64,000 nt of DNA. It comes from Chaetoderma sp. LZ-2023a (lineage: Eukaryota; Mollusca; Caudofoveata; Chaetodermatida; Chaetodermatidae). The stretch lies in assembly GCA_034401795.1 (NCBI GenBank), contig CM067374.1, positions 92,255,222 to 92,319,221 on the forward strand, written 5' to 3'. How positions within the stretch are numbered: the first letter of the stretch is position 1; every line of letters begins with the position of its first letter. The notes beneath the pieces were generated by a model. The model did no database searches and was not told the origin of the DNA. It saw only the letters and a list, made by a program, of their open reading frames with translations. The translations under genes and the position numbers were made by a program. Shown here in pieces: positions 36,076-47,124 of this stretch.

Positions 36076-39000
36076 CGTGTATAAGCCCTATGAGAGAGGT
36101 TTTCGTTAAAAATGGCTAAGTCCATAAGAACGCATGGAGCGCATGCACGTGCACTCAATGCTTCCCTGGCAACATATGTCAGGATTGGGAGAGAGTGTGT
36201 GCTTATAATGTACCGAGTTGGTACTCGTGATTTATTCAAATCGCACCGGTCTCGTCAGTACCTATCAGGACTGGAATGAAACGAAGATCATAGTACTTTT
36301 TACCATTTTAAAATCGGACCAGAAATGGCTGAGTTATCATGGAAACTCCCGCTAAATTATTTTCTAAATATTGCTCTTGACGTCGTAATCGCGTTATGCC
36401 TTAACTGAATGTGGAATGTGCTGTCCACGTGATAGCCTCGTCACCACTTCTGGCTGCACGCTGATTGGCTACTGCTCGACCACTGATTGGCTGAAGCACC
36501 TGCCTCTGACGTTACGAGTAGTATAAAAGAGACGAAAAATCGAGAGTATCATCGGCATGGAAGCCGACGCGTCAACAAGACTGCTGGACCAGCGCAGTGC
36601 TAGACATTGGAGAACTGTTAACTGACTGCGGTGCCTACATAGCAGTAGTGCCATTCGGAATTGAGACCTCCTGCACTGGTGGGCAGTCTTACAGTGACTT
36701 TCTGTGATACAACAATTTTGGATGCTCCCGTGATGGCCATCCGGGAGCAAAAATAAACTAAAGTTATAACTCCCACATCCGGACTTTCCTAAGGGACCTG
36801 CTTTGTGGATAGGGCCTTGCGGCCAGATGTGATTCTACGAAATGTAGAGCTGATGGTGATTCTCGGTGGATAACTCGCCGGATCTTCCGACCACGCCGAA
36901 AAATGGATTCAAACTGCCACGCTGCACATCGCGTGTGATGATTAACTTTTAGACCACAATCTGGTGGGACTTTGCTCGGTGCGCCGCAAGAGCAATGTGA
37001 TATATCCCGCACAGTGTACCCAGTTATTGTACATGCATAATAATTATTCATAGTAATGTTGGCCCTCTCTGTTAATGGGCTACTCTTAACTTTTAAACCA
37101 CCATCTCCGGACGGAAACTTTACAGCAAACCATTTAAATTATGTATCAGTTACTTTGACTATCCAGTGGACATCTTGTTACCTGTTCTTCTTCAACGTCT
37201 TGAGAGTGAGCCGCATCGACTGTCTGCTTGCGGAAACCTGCCGGTGGAAACCTGCTTGCGGAAATCTTCCCCACAGTCAAGATCATGCCATCTCGCGCTA
37301 TTTCATATTAATTATATATTTTCAGTGACTTATGAACTCTTGCCGTACCGATGACCAATAGGTACTCAAGTAACTATACTTTTAAAACATTTATTATTTC
37401 CATAATAGGCACTGATAACGAATAGGTGCCATACTGGTCCTAAGACCGCATTTTTATACTTTCTGTTTTATACTGTACATATTATCTTTATTTTCTGTGG
37501 GTGCTCTCAACTAATAGCACCGTAAGGTCCTATGACCTGTGATATATCGTTCGCACTGTATTAGTTAGTTGTATATATGGCAAGTAGCCATCCTAGTTAA
37601 TATGTTTTGTTTATTTATAAAAGCTCTAGGACGCAGTACACTAGGTAATACTATACAGCAACATTATATCCGCATCACTATATTCCCCCAGCATAAATTT
37701 TACACTGAGGTCGCTGATCATGCTCGAATTGCTTGAGCCTGACATGTCACCGACTACACCTGGGTATTTTAGCTCGATAGGATAGGTTTGAAGTGGTTAG
37801 GGACAATTTCCCCATAAGAGACGCATTGTGTACACCTATTTTCCGGTTGTAGTGATAATCTAGCCCCACACACCGGCTAGGTTGTGTAAAATTGGCCAGT
37901 GACCTTAGGGTCTCTTATTTATATCAAGTTATTGTCTCTTTCCATGATCCTCGAGCCGTAAGGCTTATTAATTGTTTGGATTCCCATTGACACGTTAGCA
38001 GGATCCGGCCCTGGGAAACTATCTGAGGTTTCTGAGCGGTGATAGTTAAGGTGCCGATTTACATACACACCCCCTGTATCCTCGGATACTAGTTAGTTAG
38101 ATTTCCCCCGCCAAAGTAGGAAGCACTGCGAAGAGAATATTAATTAATTATGTTGTGATATCGGCCTGCAGTGTATCTCTGGGCATTCGTGGAACTTAAC
38201 CCCAATGACAGGTAAAAGGTTAACTCCACAGCACATGGTGACGGACATGATGCGGATCTCCATCCAATTCGTTGTTGTGTCTGAGTGAGGTCTTGGAACC
38301 CACAACTCCCTCATGGGAAGGACACTGGGGATGGATATCCGTGTCTTACTCCCCACCATAAATTATATAGCACCTTCTAAAATTACTTTTGTAAACTGTA
38401 AACTTGTCCTGGTGATGTTATATGTGGTTGCAGAGACTGGATAGTTATTCGATTCAGAAGCCATTGTTCCGTAACATGTACGCACGCTATCTTTCGGAGG
38501 TAGATGCTATGCAGGGCGACCTACGGGAAGCTGAGCATCATCTCCTGTTAGGTATATATGTCTAAAAGTTAGGTAGGAATCCATGCAACTTGCGGCCAAA
38601 GCTTGTACTCGTATCTAACAACTAAAGAGTAGGTTAGAATGTAGCAGAATGCCCGCATAAATAAAAGCGGCAGCTACCAATGCAATAACTTTCGACCTAC
38701 ATAGGACGGTGACCTGTGAATTCTTCGGAAATAATTCATTCCATCTTCACGTAAACCAGTGTGCATCACATTAATTATGGCTTCACTAGGATTGACCAGC
38801 ACTTAGCATTTTCTGTTTGAACAAAAGAGTGGCCCTTTTTGCCAACTCTTTTCCTCTGCTTCGGCATTGAAGGCATTTTCCTGTGACGGAGGCCCGCATG
38901 AGGCACTTTCCTCTCGCAACGACAGTGTTCTGTGTGTGTTCCACCAGCTCTAGAGACTGGTCTTTGTACCTTCCAGAGAGATGTGATACGGGATCTGCAA

Positions 39001-39087
39001 CCCCGAAAACCACAGCTAACCAGCACTTCTGTGCATCATGCACATGCGGTGTGGTGGAGCGAAGCAGTATGTACCCCATGAGCTACA
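36076..39087 (+). mobile_element. E1 long terminal repeat, plus orientation, 5'-truncated by ~130 bp
   Basis: Reverse complement of the E2 LTR, entering about 130 bases inside its U3 end ('ataagccctatgagagaggt') and ending '...GAGCTACA' at 39087. Promoter elements lie at 36464-36529. It keeps, without interruption, the stretch 37624-37670 where E3 is inserted in the E4 LTR. It is best read as the 3' LTR of E1, displaced by the E2 insertion with loss of the sequence between. Confidence 0.75.
36464..36529 (+). promoter_or_regulatory. E1 LTR promoter: two inverted CCAAT boxes, CRE-like site, TATA
   Basis: ATTGG at 36464-36468 and 36486-36490, TGACGTTA at 36507-36514, TATAAAAG at 36522-36529. 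The heat-shock element expected further upstream is degenerate in this copy. Confidence 0.72.
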
Positions 39088-39091
39088 GCCA

Positions 39092-40336
39092 TGTCGCTCC
39101 ACTTTGCCCCACTGCATGTACAGGATGCATGGGAGGGCTGGTTAGTAGTGGTGCTCGGGGTTGCAGATCTCATATCGCATCTCTCCGGAAGGTACAAAGA
39201 CCAGCCTCTAGAGCCAGTAGAACGTTCACTGTCTCATCCCAACTGTTGGTGTCACTGGTATGACGGCCCATTACTAACTTATAAGTCTGGATATGATGAT
39301 ATAATTAAACAGTCACAATTAATAACTATACAAACAATGCTACTCGTTTGACAGAGCAAATAATACAGTACATAGAGTTACTTGGTGTTCTTTCTACGTG
39401 GTCTCGCCGAAGATACCACACAGATCCGTAAATCTGCAAAGGTATCCCCGCAAGGGAGCACTGCAACGTGGCTACTTGGTAGTTTAATATAAACTAATTA
39501 CACCCCTAACACACACAAAATATTGTTGTTGCGAGAGGTATCCCTGCAAGGGAGCACCGCAACGTGGCTACTTGGTAATTTAATATAAACTAATTACGCC
39601 TCTAAAACACACAAAATATTGTTGTTGTGAGAGGAAAGTGCCTAGCGCAGTCTTCCGTCACAGGAAAATGCCTTCAACGCCGAAGTGGAGGAAAAAGAGT
39701 TGGCAAAAAGGGCCACTCTTTTGTTCAAACAAAAAGCTACGTGCTGGTCAATCCTAGTGAAGCCACATTCTAACCTACTATTTGGTTATTAGATACGATT
39801 CCAAGCTTTGGCCGCAAGTGGCAGCGATTCCTACCTACATTTAGACACATACATCTAACTGGCGAAGATGCCCAGCTTCCAGAAGGTCGCCCCGTGTGGC
39901 ATCTACCTCAGAAAGATAGCATGCATACATGTTGCGGAGCAACAGCTTCCGAATCATATGACTATCCAGTCACCAGTGCACCACAACCGCATATAACAGC
40001 ACTAGGACGATTTACAGTTCACAAAAGCAATTTAGAAAGCGCAATATCGTTTATGGTTGGTAGTGAGAGACGGATATCTATTGCTAGTGGCCTTCCCGTG
40101 AGGGCGTGGTGTGTTCTAAGACCTCACCCAGACACTTCAATGAATTGGATGGAGATCCGCATCTCATCCGTCACCGCGTGTTTATGGGATTAACATTTTA
40201 CTTGTCATTAGGGTTAAGTTCCAGAATGCCCAGAGATGCACTGCAGGCCGGTGTTATGTAATAAATGATATCATTTCTTTTCGCAGTGCTTCCTACATTG
40301 GTGGGGGAATCTAAGCTAACTGGTTTCCAGAGATAC

Positions 40337-40388
<52 letters not shown>

Positions 40389-40455
40389 TGAGTGAGTGAG
40401 TGAGTGAGTGAGTGTGAGTGTGAGTGTGAGTGTGAGTGAGTGAGTGAGTGAGTGA

Positions 40456-40514
<59 letters not shown>

Positions 40515-40529
40515 TGAGTGAGTGAGTGA

Positions 40530-40577
<48 letters not shown>

Positions 40578-40994
40578 GTGTATGTAACTCGGCACTTTAG
40601 TTATCACCGCTTGGAAACCCCGATAGTTTCCGAGAGTCGAATGCTGCTAATGTGTCAATTGGGAGTCCAGAAAATTATTAAGCCATGAGGCTGGAGGAGC
40701 GTAGAAAGAGACAATCACACAATATTAATAAGAGGCCCTAAGGTAACTGGCCAATTTTACACAACCTAGTCGGTGCGTGGTGTTACATATCCACTACAAC
40801 TAGAAAAGAGGCGTACACTATGCATCTCTTACGGAGAGATTGTCCCTAACTACCGTAAACCTATCCTATCGAGGTAGAATAGCCAGTTTTAGTCGGTAAC
40901 ATGTCAGGCTCGAGCAATTGGAGCATGATCAGCGAGCTCAGTGTAAAATTGATGCTGGGGGAATATAGTGATGCAGATCTAATGTTGCTGTAAG
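39092..40994 (-). mobile_element. E4 long terminal repeat, 3' part
   Basis: Left end near 'tgtcgctcc' (39092; compare tgtagctcg in E2). It continues rightward to 40994, where it breaks off at '...aatgttgctgtaag'. The remainder of the same LTR resumes at 60256 ('gtattacctag'). The two pieces together are 3552 bp, matching 3430 and 3616 bp in E2 and E3. Contains the TG microsatellite. Confidence 0.78.
40337..40575. repeat. (TG)n / (TGAG)n microsatellite
   Basis: About 240 bases of TG and GTGA units inside the E4 LTR, absent from the other LTR copies. It generates the poly His-Thr frame on the minus strand. Confidence 0.97.
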
Positions 40995-43900
40995 TGTAGC
41001 TCGCGGGGGAGTGTCGGGTCATTCTGGTGTCTGATGTCAACTCGCTGTGCCGCAAGTGCATGACGAATGATGATGCTGGTTAGCTTCCGGTCTCGGGGTG
41101 ACAGATCCTGTACGGTACTGCCCTACGGGTGACAAAGACCGGCTCCTAAGGCCGGTGGAACTCAATCGTTCCGGTGAGGCCGTGCGGCCATCGTTGTGAA
41201 CATTAAACACTACAGTCTCATCTCAAGAGTTTGTGTCACCAGTATGCCTGTCCATAGCAATTTCGTGATCTATGGACTTTGATTATTTGATTGGTGACAT
41301 AATTAAACTAAGTCTATACAATAATTCTACCTAAACAGACTGTTAAATATGCTAGATAAAAATAATGAGCATACGAAAATACAAGACATAGAGACAGCCT
41401 GATGAACTTTTAAACGTGGGGCTCCCGGAGGTACCACACAGACTCGTAGGTCCGCAGAGGTATCCCCACAATGGAGGCCCCCGTACACGAGATTTAACTA
41501 TTTAACTTAATACAAGCTATTAAACCTCTAAGCTGAAAGGAAAGTAAATTATCTTTGTAGTGACGGAAAATCAGGTGCCTTACATGGGCACTACTCCTAG
41601 TGCTAGTTGTGGGTGAGGAGTATTATCCTCGCGTGGACCATCGTCACTGAATCCTTGTGAGAGGCAAGTGCCTCGCACAGGCCTCCGTCATGGGAAAATG
41701 TCGCCACCGCTTAAAGCGGGAGAAGAGAAGTGGTCAAAAGGGGCCCACGCTAATATTTAACCAAAAATGCTGGAAAGAAAAGACCCTACCTAGTGAGATA
41801 ATGACTATAAGGTTGCATGCTGTTTTACATGAAGACGGGACGAACGATTCCTGAAGGATTCCCACGTCACCGTCTTATGTAATTCTTAGTATGCTGAATT
41901 AGTAGTTGCCGCTTTTATTTATGCGGGCCTTCTTCTATGCTTATGCTAATATTTAGTTTTTAGAGACAAGAATAATTTTAGGCCGTAAATGGCGGGTGTC
42001 TACCTAGCTTTTTAGATACGGCTGTCATTGAGAACGGATGCCCTAAGACATCAATACTGAAGACACCGCACCTACATGTTACTTAGTAAGACCTCCGACC
42101 TGGATAAGAATCCAGACATCTCGCTCCTTAACCACATAAAACGTCACAGGACACTGGTATTCCTTTCACAAAAGCATTTTTAGGCAACTGATCTATCGTT
42201 ATGGTGGGGGTAAGAGAGACAAATACCCACCGTAAATGTCCTTCCCGTGAGGGTGTGGAAGATCTGAATATCATGCCCAGACATTTTTACGGAATTCGGT
42301 GGGGATGCGCATCTCGCCCGTCACCAGGTCCTATGGAACTAACCGTTTAACCTGTCGTTAGGTTTAAACACAAGTTGCCCAGCTTTGCCCTGCGGTGCAG
42401 GAGGATTGTTCAGCAGATTAAAGAAAATAATAATTAAGATATGTTTTCGCAGTTCTTTCCTACATTGGCAAAGGTGCTAACTACTAAGTATCCGAGGATA
42501 CAGGAGAAATGTGTGTGACACCACACCTTGGCCATCACCGCTCGGAAACCCCAATAGTTTCCCAGGGTCGGATCAGCCCATGTGCAGATAGGGACATCCA
42601 AACAATTAAGAAGCCATAAGGCTTAGTGGAACATGAAGAGAGACAATAACTTAGAAATATAAGGCACTTTAGCTATTTTGGCCAATCTTACACAACCTTG
42701 CCGGAGTGCGGGGATAAATTATTGCAACTACCGGGAAAGAGGTGTACACTACAGGTTTCCTAACGAAGAAATTGTCTCTAATCATATTAAACCTATCCTA
42801 TCGAGCTGAATAGAAAAGGTTTTTAGTCGGTAGCATGCCGGGCTAAACAGAGTTATAGCACAGACAGCGACCTCAGTGAAAAAATGTTGGTGGCGGGAAA
42901 AAGTGCTGCATATATAAATGTTGCTGTATAGTGTTTCCTACGTGCACTGCGGTCCTATGTGTTCACATATGAACTGATGGCCACTGGCCATATATGTAAA
43001 CTAACCAGGATAATCAATACAGTGTGAAATGATCAGAATAATATATCTATAGTACAGGTTAAGAAACCTACTACGGTGCGGTTAGCAAAAACACCTTACA
43101 GAAAATAAGAATAACTATAAACAAATACAGAAATTATAACTAGCGGTCCTAAGACCATTGCGGTGCCTTTTAGTCATCGGGACCAATAATACGGGTACGA
43201 TATAATTATCAAAAATATAATTAACGGAATAATTAAAATGTTAAGTATAGTTACTTGAATTCTTAAACCTGGCTATCGTGTTACTGAAATTGATACGTCA
43301 CTCTTGGGTTGGCGTGAGTTGATGCATTCTCAGGAAGCTGGAAAGTTCCCGCAGGCTGGTTCCCGCAAACAGGATTCCCGCAAGCAGCTCATGACGGAAG
43401 CGAGTCAAACTCAGGACCGTAATCACAATATAGAATGTCTAATGAGTAGTCAGCAAGGGATACAATAACATTGCTGCTGTGAAGAAAGTTCCCGTACACC
43501 GATGGTACGGATGGAAGTTGACAACAACCCGATCATAAGCGGGGGTTGTTAGATGCGGATGAAGATATGAAACTAAGCTTAAAAGTGTGGGGTACATCAG
43601 CCAGCTCTGAAGACGTACCCGGCAAAGTTTACTTGCTGTGGTCGAAAAGTTTAGATGAACCTGCACGACATCAGTGCGGGGATGGTTAAATAATCACTTT
43701 TTGGCGTGGCCGGCAGATCCGGCGAGTCATCCACCAAAGAACATCGCTGCCTCTACATCTGTAGAATCACATTTTCAGGCCGGAAAGGCCTCACTGCAAG
43801 TTCGTGTTCCGAATTAGCTCTTGATATATTCATGAACAATATCTAAGTTCCAAAAATGCTCCCGCAAGCAACGGGAGTTACAAAATTGCTTTAGTGCGGT

Positions 43901-44610
43901 GCGTTGGATTGCTGCTAGCTATGGGAGAAAAACCGACAGAAAGCGAAGTGATCTGCGTATGCCTGTCGAGCTGATCGTAGCTGACACAGGTCTAACCTAT
44001 TCGGCCCCTGGCTGACGATGCTGTCGAACTCTGAATCTCGTCTCCTTTTATACTACCCGTGACGTCACATGCGCAGGCGCCAACCAATCATCGGTCGAGC
44101 AACAGCCAATCAGTGCATAGCTAATAATAATGCAGTCGAATGTTCTAGAACATTCTAGAAGTTCTGCGTACACGTGGTTATGACGTCACAGCAATATTTT
44201 GAAGGTAATCAAAAGGGGGTTTCCGTGGATAACTCAGCCATTTCTTAACCGATTTTGAAATGCTTTACAGATTTTAAAAGCCCGTCGAATTCTGGTCTTG
44301 ATTAACGCCAGATCCGGCGGGAACAGGTAATTAAAAAGGACTACATTGTATCGTCTTAGTACACTAAAAGCGTCATCCGATCTTTGTCGTAAACTACGCA
44401 CTCTGTCAAAAATAGCATCTAAGCGTGCGCATGCGCACTATGCGCTTTAACAAACTTAGTCGTTTTAAATAACGCGATCTCTCCCATAGGCCCATATACG
44501 CTTATGGCTCTACCCAGGGGGCATGTTCAGGGAACGAATCCAGGACGGGCGGCACATACCCAACTTGGCTGGTATGCCCGGTACCCGTCCGGTTGATCCC
44601 AATTACACCA
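40995..44610 (-). mobile_element. E3 3' long terminal repeat (3616 bp), full length
   Basis: Minus-strand start TGGTGTAA at 44610, directly after the polypurine tract (44611-44621, CCCCCTCCTAG on the plus strand). It ends CGAGCTACA at 40995. U3 is about 560 bases, with the promoter at 44045-44160. The remaining ~3 kb downstream of the TATA box is non-coding and rich in short hairpins (e.g. GGTC-CTAA-GACC at 43145-43156; ATGGCC-ACT-GGCCAT at 42977-42991). It lies inside the E4 LTR. Confidence 0.85.
44045..44188 (-). promoter_or_regulatory. E3 LTR heat-shock-type promoter
   Basis: On the minus strand: TATAAAAG at 44045-44052, CRE TGACGTCA at 44060-44067, CCAAT at 44084-44088 and 44106-44110. 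A perfect four-unit heat-shock element TTCTAGAACATTCTAGAA is at 44143-44160, and a second CRE (44181-44188) with an E-box CACGTG (44171-44176) lies beyond. HSE, CCAAT and TATA at these spacings resemble heat-shock gene promoters; inducibility itself is inferred. Confidence 0.8.
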
Positions 44611-45589
44611 CCCCCTCCTAGTTTGACATCCGTGGCAAACGATCGCGCAATGCGGATCGACGCACGGATGTACGCTAGGTGGGAATTATAGACTTCCCGG
44701 GTAGGCGCATGGCCGGAGAGGAGTAGTGACACAATAGACCCGTATTCAAGACAGAGCACATAGAGGTGTCAAAGAGGAGAGAGGAGGCATACTTTTAGTT
44801 TTCAATTTTTGACATGGAATTATTTTTCCAGGCCTTTTCTCTTTTTTTTTTTTTTAATATTTTGGTGCGTGCTTCAACTTTATTTAGTTAATGATCCCTA
44901 AACAATAGCTCGCATGGGTGTTCTCTTTGGGTGCGGATAATTATTATCTTCGCACAGAACACCCAAACTCCAACGTACCATAATTTAAGTTTAAAACCTA
45001 TAATAATATAAAATATATATGTATATATTAAATATATAATTGCCATGTAACATACCCTTATGGGATATTTAGAATATTACATCCGAATTACTTGCACGCC
45101 CCGGGTAAATAAAGGGGTACGCACCATGTGTCTTTGATAAAAAATATATTTGCGGCCCATTATAGCGGGTCCGCAACGGGCAGCTCTCGCTGACCCCATA
45201 GCCATCCTGACATCTAAGACCAGAAGAAATATAATAAGAAAAATAGAGCATAATAATAATAACTCAAAAGTTAGTTTATCAGGCAGTCCCAGCATAGCTG
45301 AGACTGCATGACGGGATTATGACATTATTGCACTGCAGGATGTTGTTTTGGGTTTTTTACATCACACACGACGTTCCTACAACACCGGAGTCTGCAGTGC
45401 CCATTTTGTGTGGGACACAGCTGGGCACCGAAGTGCGCAGCTGTGCCGGATAACCATAGTCATCCTAGGGGCGGGATTCAATTGATCTAACATATATAAT
45501 AAAAAGAAAAGTATTTCCAAAAAAAATAAATTAATATTTAAAACGTTTCCATGAATCACACCACTGATGTTCTGTTGTATCACAAATGA
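44611..45589 (-). other. E3 3' internal region: polypurine tract and conserved hairpin
   Basis: The polypurine tract GTCAAACTAGGAGGGGG abuts the LTR. A hairpin with GGGTGTTCTCT and AGAACACCC arms spans 44916-44964, and TGGAA...TTCCA lies near 44815-44832. Just after the zinc-finger stop a short frame (45377-45583) carries a hydrophobic run then 'NPAPRMTMVI'; E1 has a similar run at 30440-30540. Whether this is translated is unclear. Confidence 0.65.
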
Positions 45590-46882
45590 TCACACCTCTG
45601 CTGCGAAATTTCCCCACTGAATCTGGGTCCCGCGACTGATGGTTGTTGGTCGCGGTGGATGCACTATTAATGCTGAGATGCGTTCATTATCACTGGCACT
45701 GTTGGAAATGTCTGACGTGATGGTGGCAGGAATATGAGCGTCTATAATGTTTCTCACAGTTACTGCGGGTGCTAGAATATTTGTCCGTAAGGCAGCGGTG
45801 GTGCTAATGGTTGTCAAGGCGGGTGATGCTGTTGTCTTTGTGATGGTCATCGTGGCTGTGGTAGTAGTCGTGGCGATGGCGGTGAGCTGAATCGTAGGCT
45901 GAGGCAATGATGCGGGAGCGGATATAGCAGGCGATGACATCTTCCGAGACTTAGCGTATTTCAACAGACAATTTGCGCTAACATTGGGCACAGGCTGAAT
46001 GTCCTGCATGTGAGTGATACGTCTCTTTCCCGTGTATGGTCGTTCCGGCGTGGTTCCCTCCCTGATGGCTGGATCAGAAAGACTGGGATGCGGATGCTGG
46101 ACAACACAAGTTGGAGTAATGCTAATCGACGTAGGCTGGGACGGTCCCGGTCCCTCGTCTATGGTCAGGTCCGGAGATGGTGACTGCAGGTAACTTGGAA
46201 TTTCCATCCCCGTAGGTGTCGTGATGACTACCAATATTGGCTGACTGGCTGAAATTGCTTCGGACACTACAGGTGCCGGTGTAGTGGCTGTAGTTTGATG
46301 GCTGGTTTGTGATGCGGGTGCTGCCGGACTGGATTCTGCGGAGGACTTATGCTTCTTTCTCCGCTTCAGGACCGGTGTAGATGTGGTGACTGGAAGTAGC
46401 ATAGTGCTCCCCGACGTGGCTGCGGGTAGGATTTCACATCTTGCTGCCGGTATGTTGCTCACGGTAGCTGTGGGAGGACGATGACAAATGGGATGTCTAT
46501 GGGTAGTATTTTTCGTGCGTGCCATCTTCTCGGTCGGGAGAATTTTGACTGGAAACCGAGATTCAAAACGTGTGGCTAAAACGGCACGATCCTCGTTTTC
46601 TTCCCCTGGAACTAATGTCACTTCTAACACACGGTGATGATCACGGAGCGCATGGGTCACTCCATAGGGAGTAGCGGTATAGAGATACTGACATGTCACG
46701 CAGAAGGCTGTCTGGAGGAGATGATCCTTGTTAACATGAAGTGTGCAGTCGGATTTTCTCGTAAAAGTTCTGGTACAAGGTTCTCCGTTACCTAATAATG
46801 AGCTGCACGGGAATCTTTTTAAAACTGGTACCGATTCTTCTTCAGACGAATCCGACAACGCTAAATCTTCGAGGAGTGACAT
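45590..46882 (-). CDS. Element-borne two-zinc-finger protein (intact, 430 aa)
   Basis: Uninterrupted frame of 430 codons starting 'MSLLEDLALSDSSEEES' (acidic). A first C2H2-like finger (about residues 25-55) has Cys in 'FPCSS' and 'EPCTRTF' and His in 'LHVNKDH'. A second finger (about 60-82) has 'CVTC' and His in 'THALRDHH'. It is followed by 'LEVTLVPGEENED', a basic 'EKMARTKNTTHRHP' that could be a nuclear signal, then about 200 residues rich in Ser, Thr, Pro and Ala. Two further conserved motifs follow: 'YTGKRRITHMQDI' and, at the C-terminus, 'SRGTQIQWGNF'. Four diverged copies in the window keep these same blocks. Probably a nuclear nucleic-acid-binding protein encoded by the retroelement; I recognise no named family. 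It lies between the envelope-like region and the polypurine tract, with its own promoter. Confidence 0.8.
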   Translation of the reverse strand: MSLLEDLALSDSSEEESVPVLKRFPCSSLLGNGEPCTRTFTRKSDCTLHVNKDHLLQTAFCVTCQYLYTATPYGVTHALRDHHRVLEVTLVPGEENEDRAVLATRFESRFPVKILPTEKMARTKNTTHRHPICHRPPTATVSNIPAARCEILPAATSGSTMLLPVTTSTPVLKRRKKHKSSAESSPAAPASQTSHQTTATTPAPVVSEAISASQPILVVITTPTGMEIPSYLQSPSPDLTIDEGPGPSQPTSISITPTCVVQHPHPSLSDPAIREGTTPERPYTGKRRITHMQDIQPVPNVSANCLLKYAKSRKMSSPAISAPASLPQPTIQLTAIATTTTTATMTITKTTASPALTTISTTAALRTNILAPAVTVRNIIDAHIPATITSDISNSASDNERISALIVHPPRPTTISRGTQIQWGNFAAEV

Positions 46883-47097
46883 CTCGTTCCCGCATGGTAG
46901 CTGGCTGCGGGAACCTTATTCAAAACCTAAAGTCCTATCTCTTCATTTTCTTAACTTTGCATGCCAAGTATGGTAATAATGAACTAATAATAAGAACAGC
47001 AGAATTTAGTTTTCGACACGAAAGAAGCCTAATGCTCGTTGTTCTTCCCTGGTGTCGAGTTTTGACGGGAAGACGAAGTTTCAGAGCGCGCCTCCTC

Positions 47098-47121
47098 CTT
47101 TTATACTATTTGGTGACGTCA
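47098..47121 (-). promoter_or_regulatory. CRE + TATA core promoter of the E3 zinc-finger gene
   Basis: On the minus strand TGACGTCA (47114-47121) then TATAAAAG (47098-47105), about 215 bases before the ATG at 46882. Matches 29090-29113 in E1. Confidence 0.78.
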
Positions 47122-47124
47122 TAG

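Noticed and set aside
36800..37000. Hammerhead ribozyme or snoRNA within the hairpin-rich leader (CTGATG, GAAA motifs)
   Set aside because: The core residues are not in the required arrangement and are not conserved between LTR copies.
40311..40607. His-Thr-repeat frame on the minus strand
   Set aside because: Produced by the TG microsatellite.
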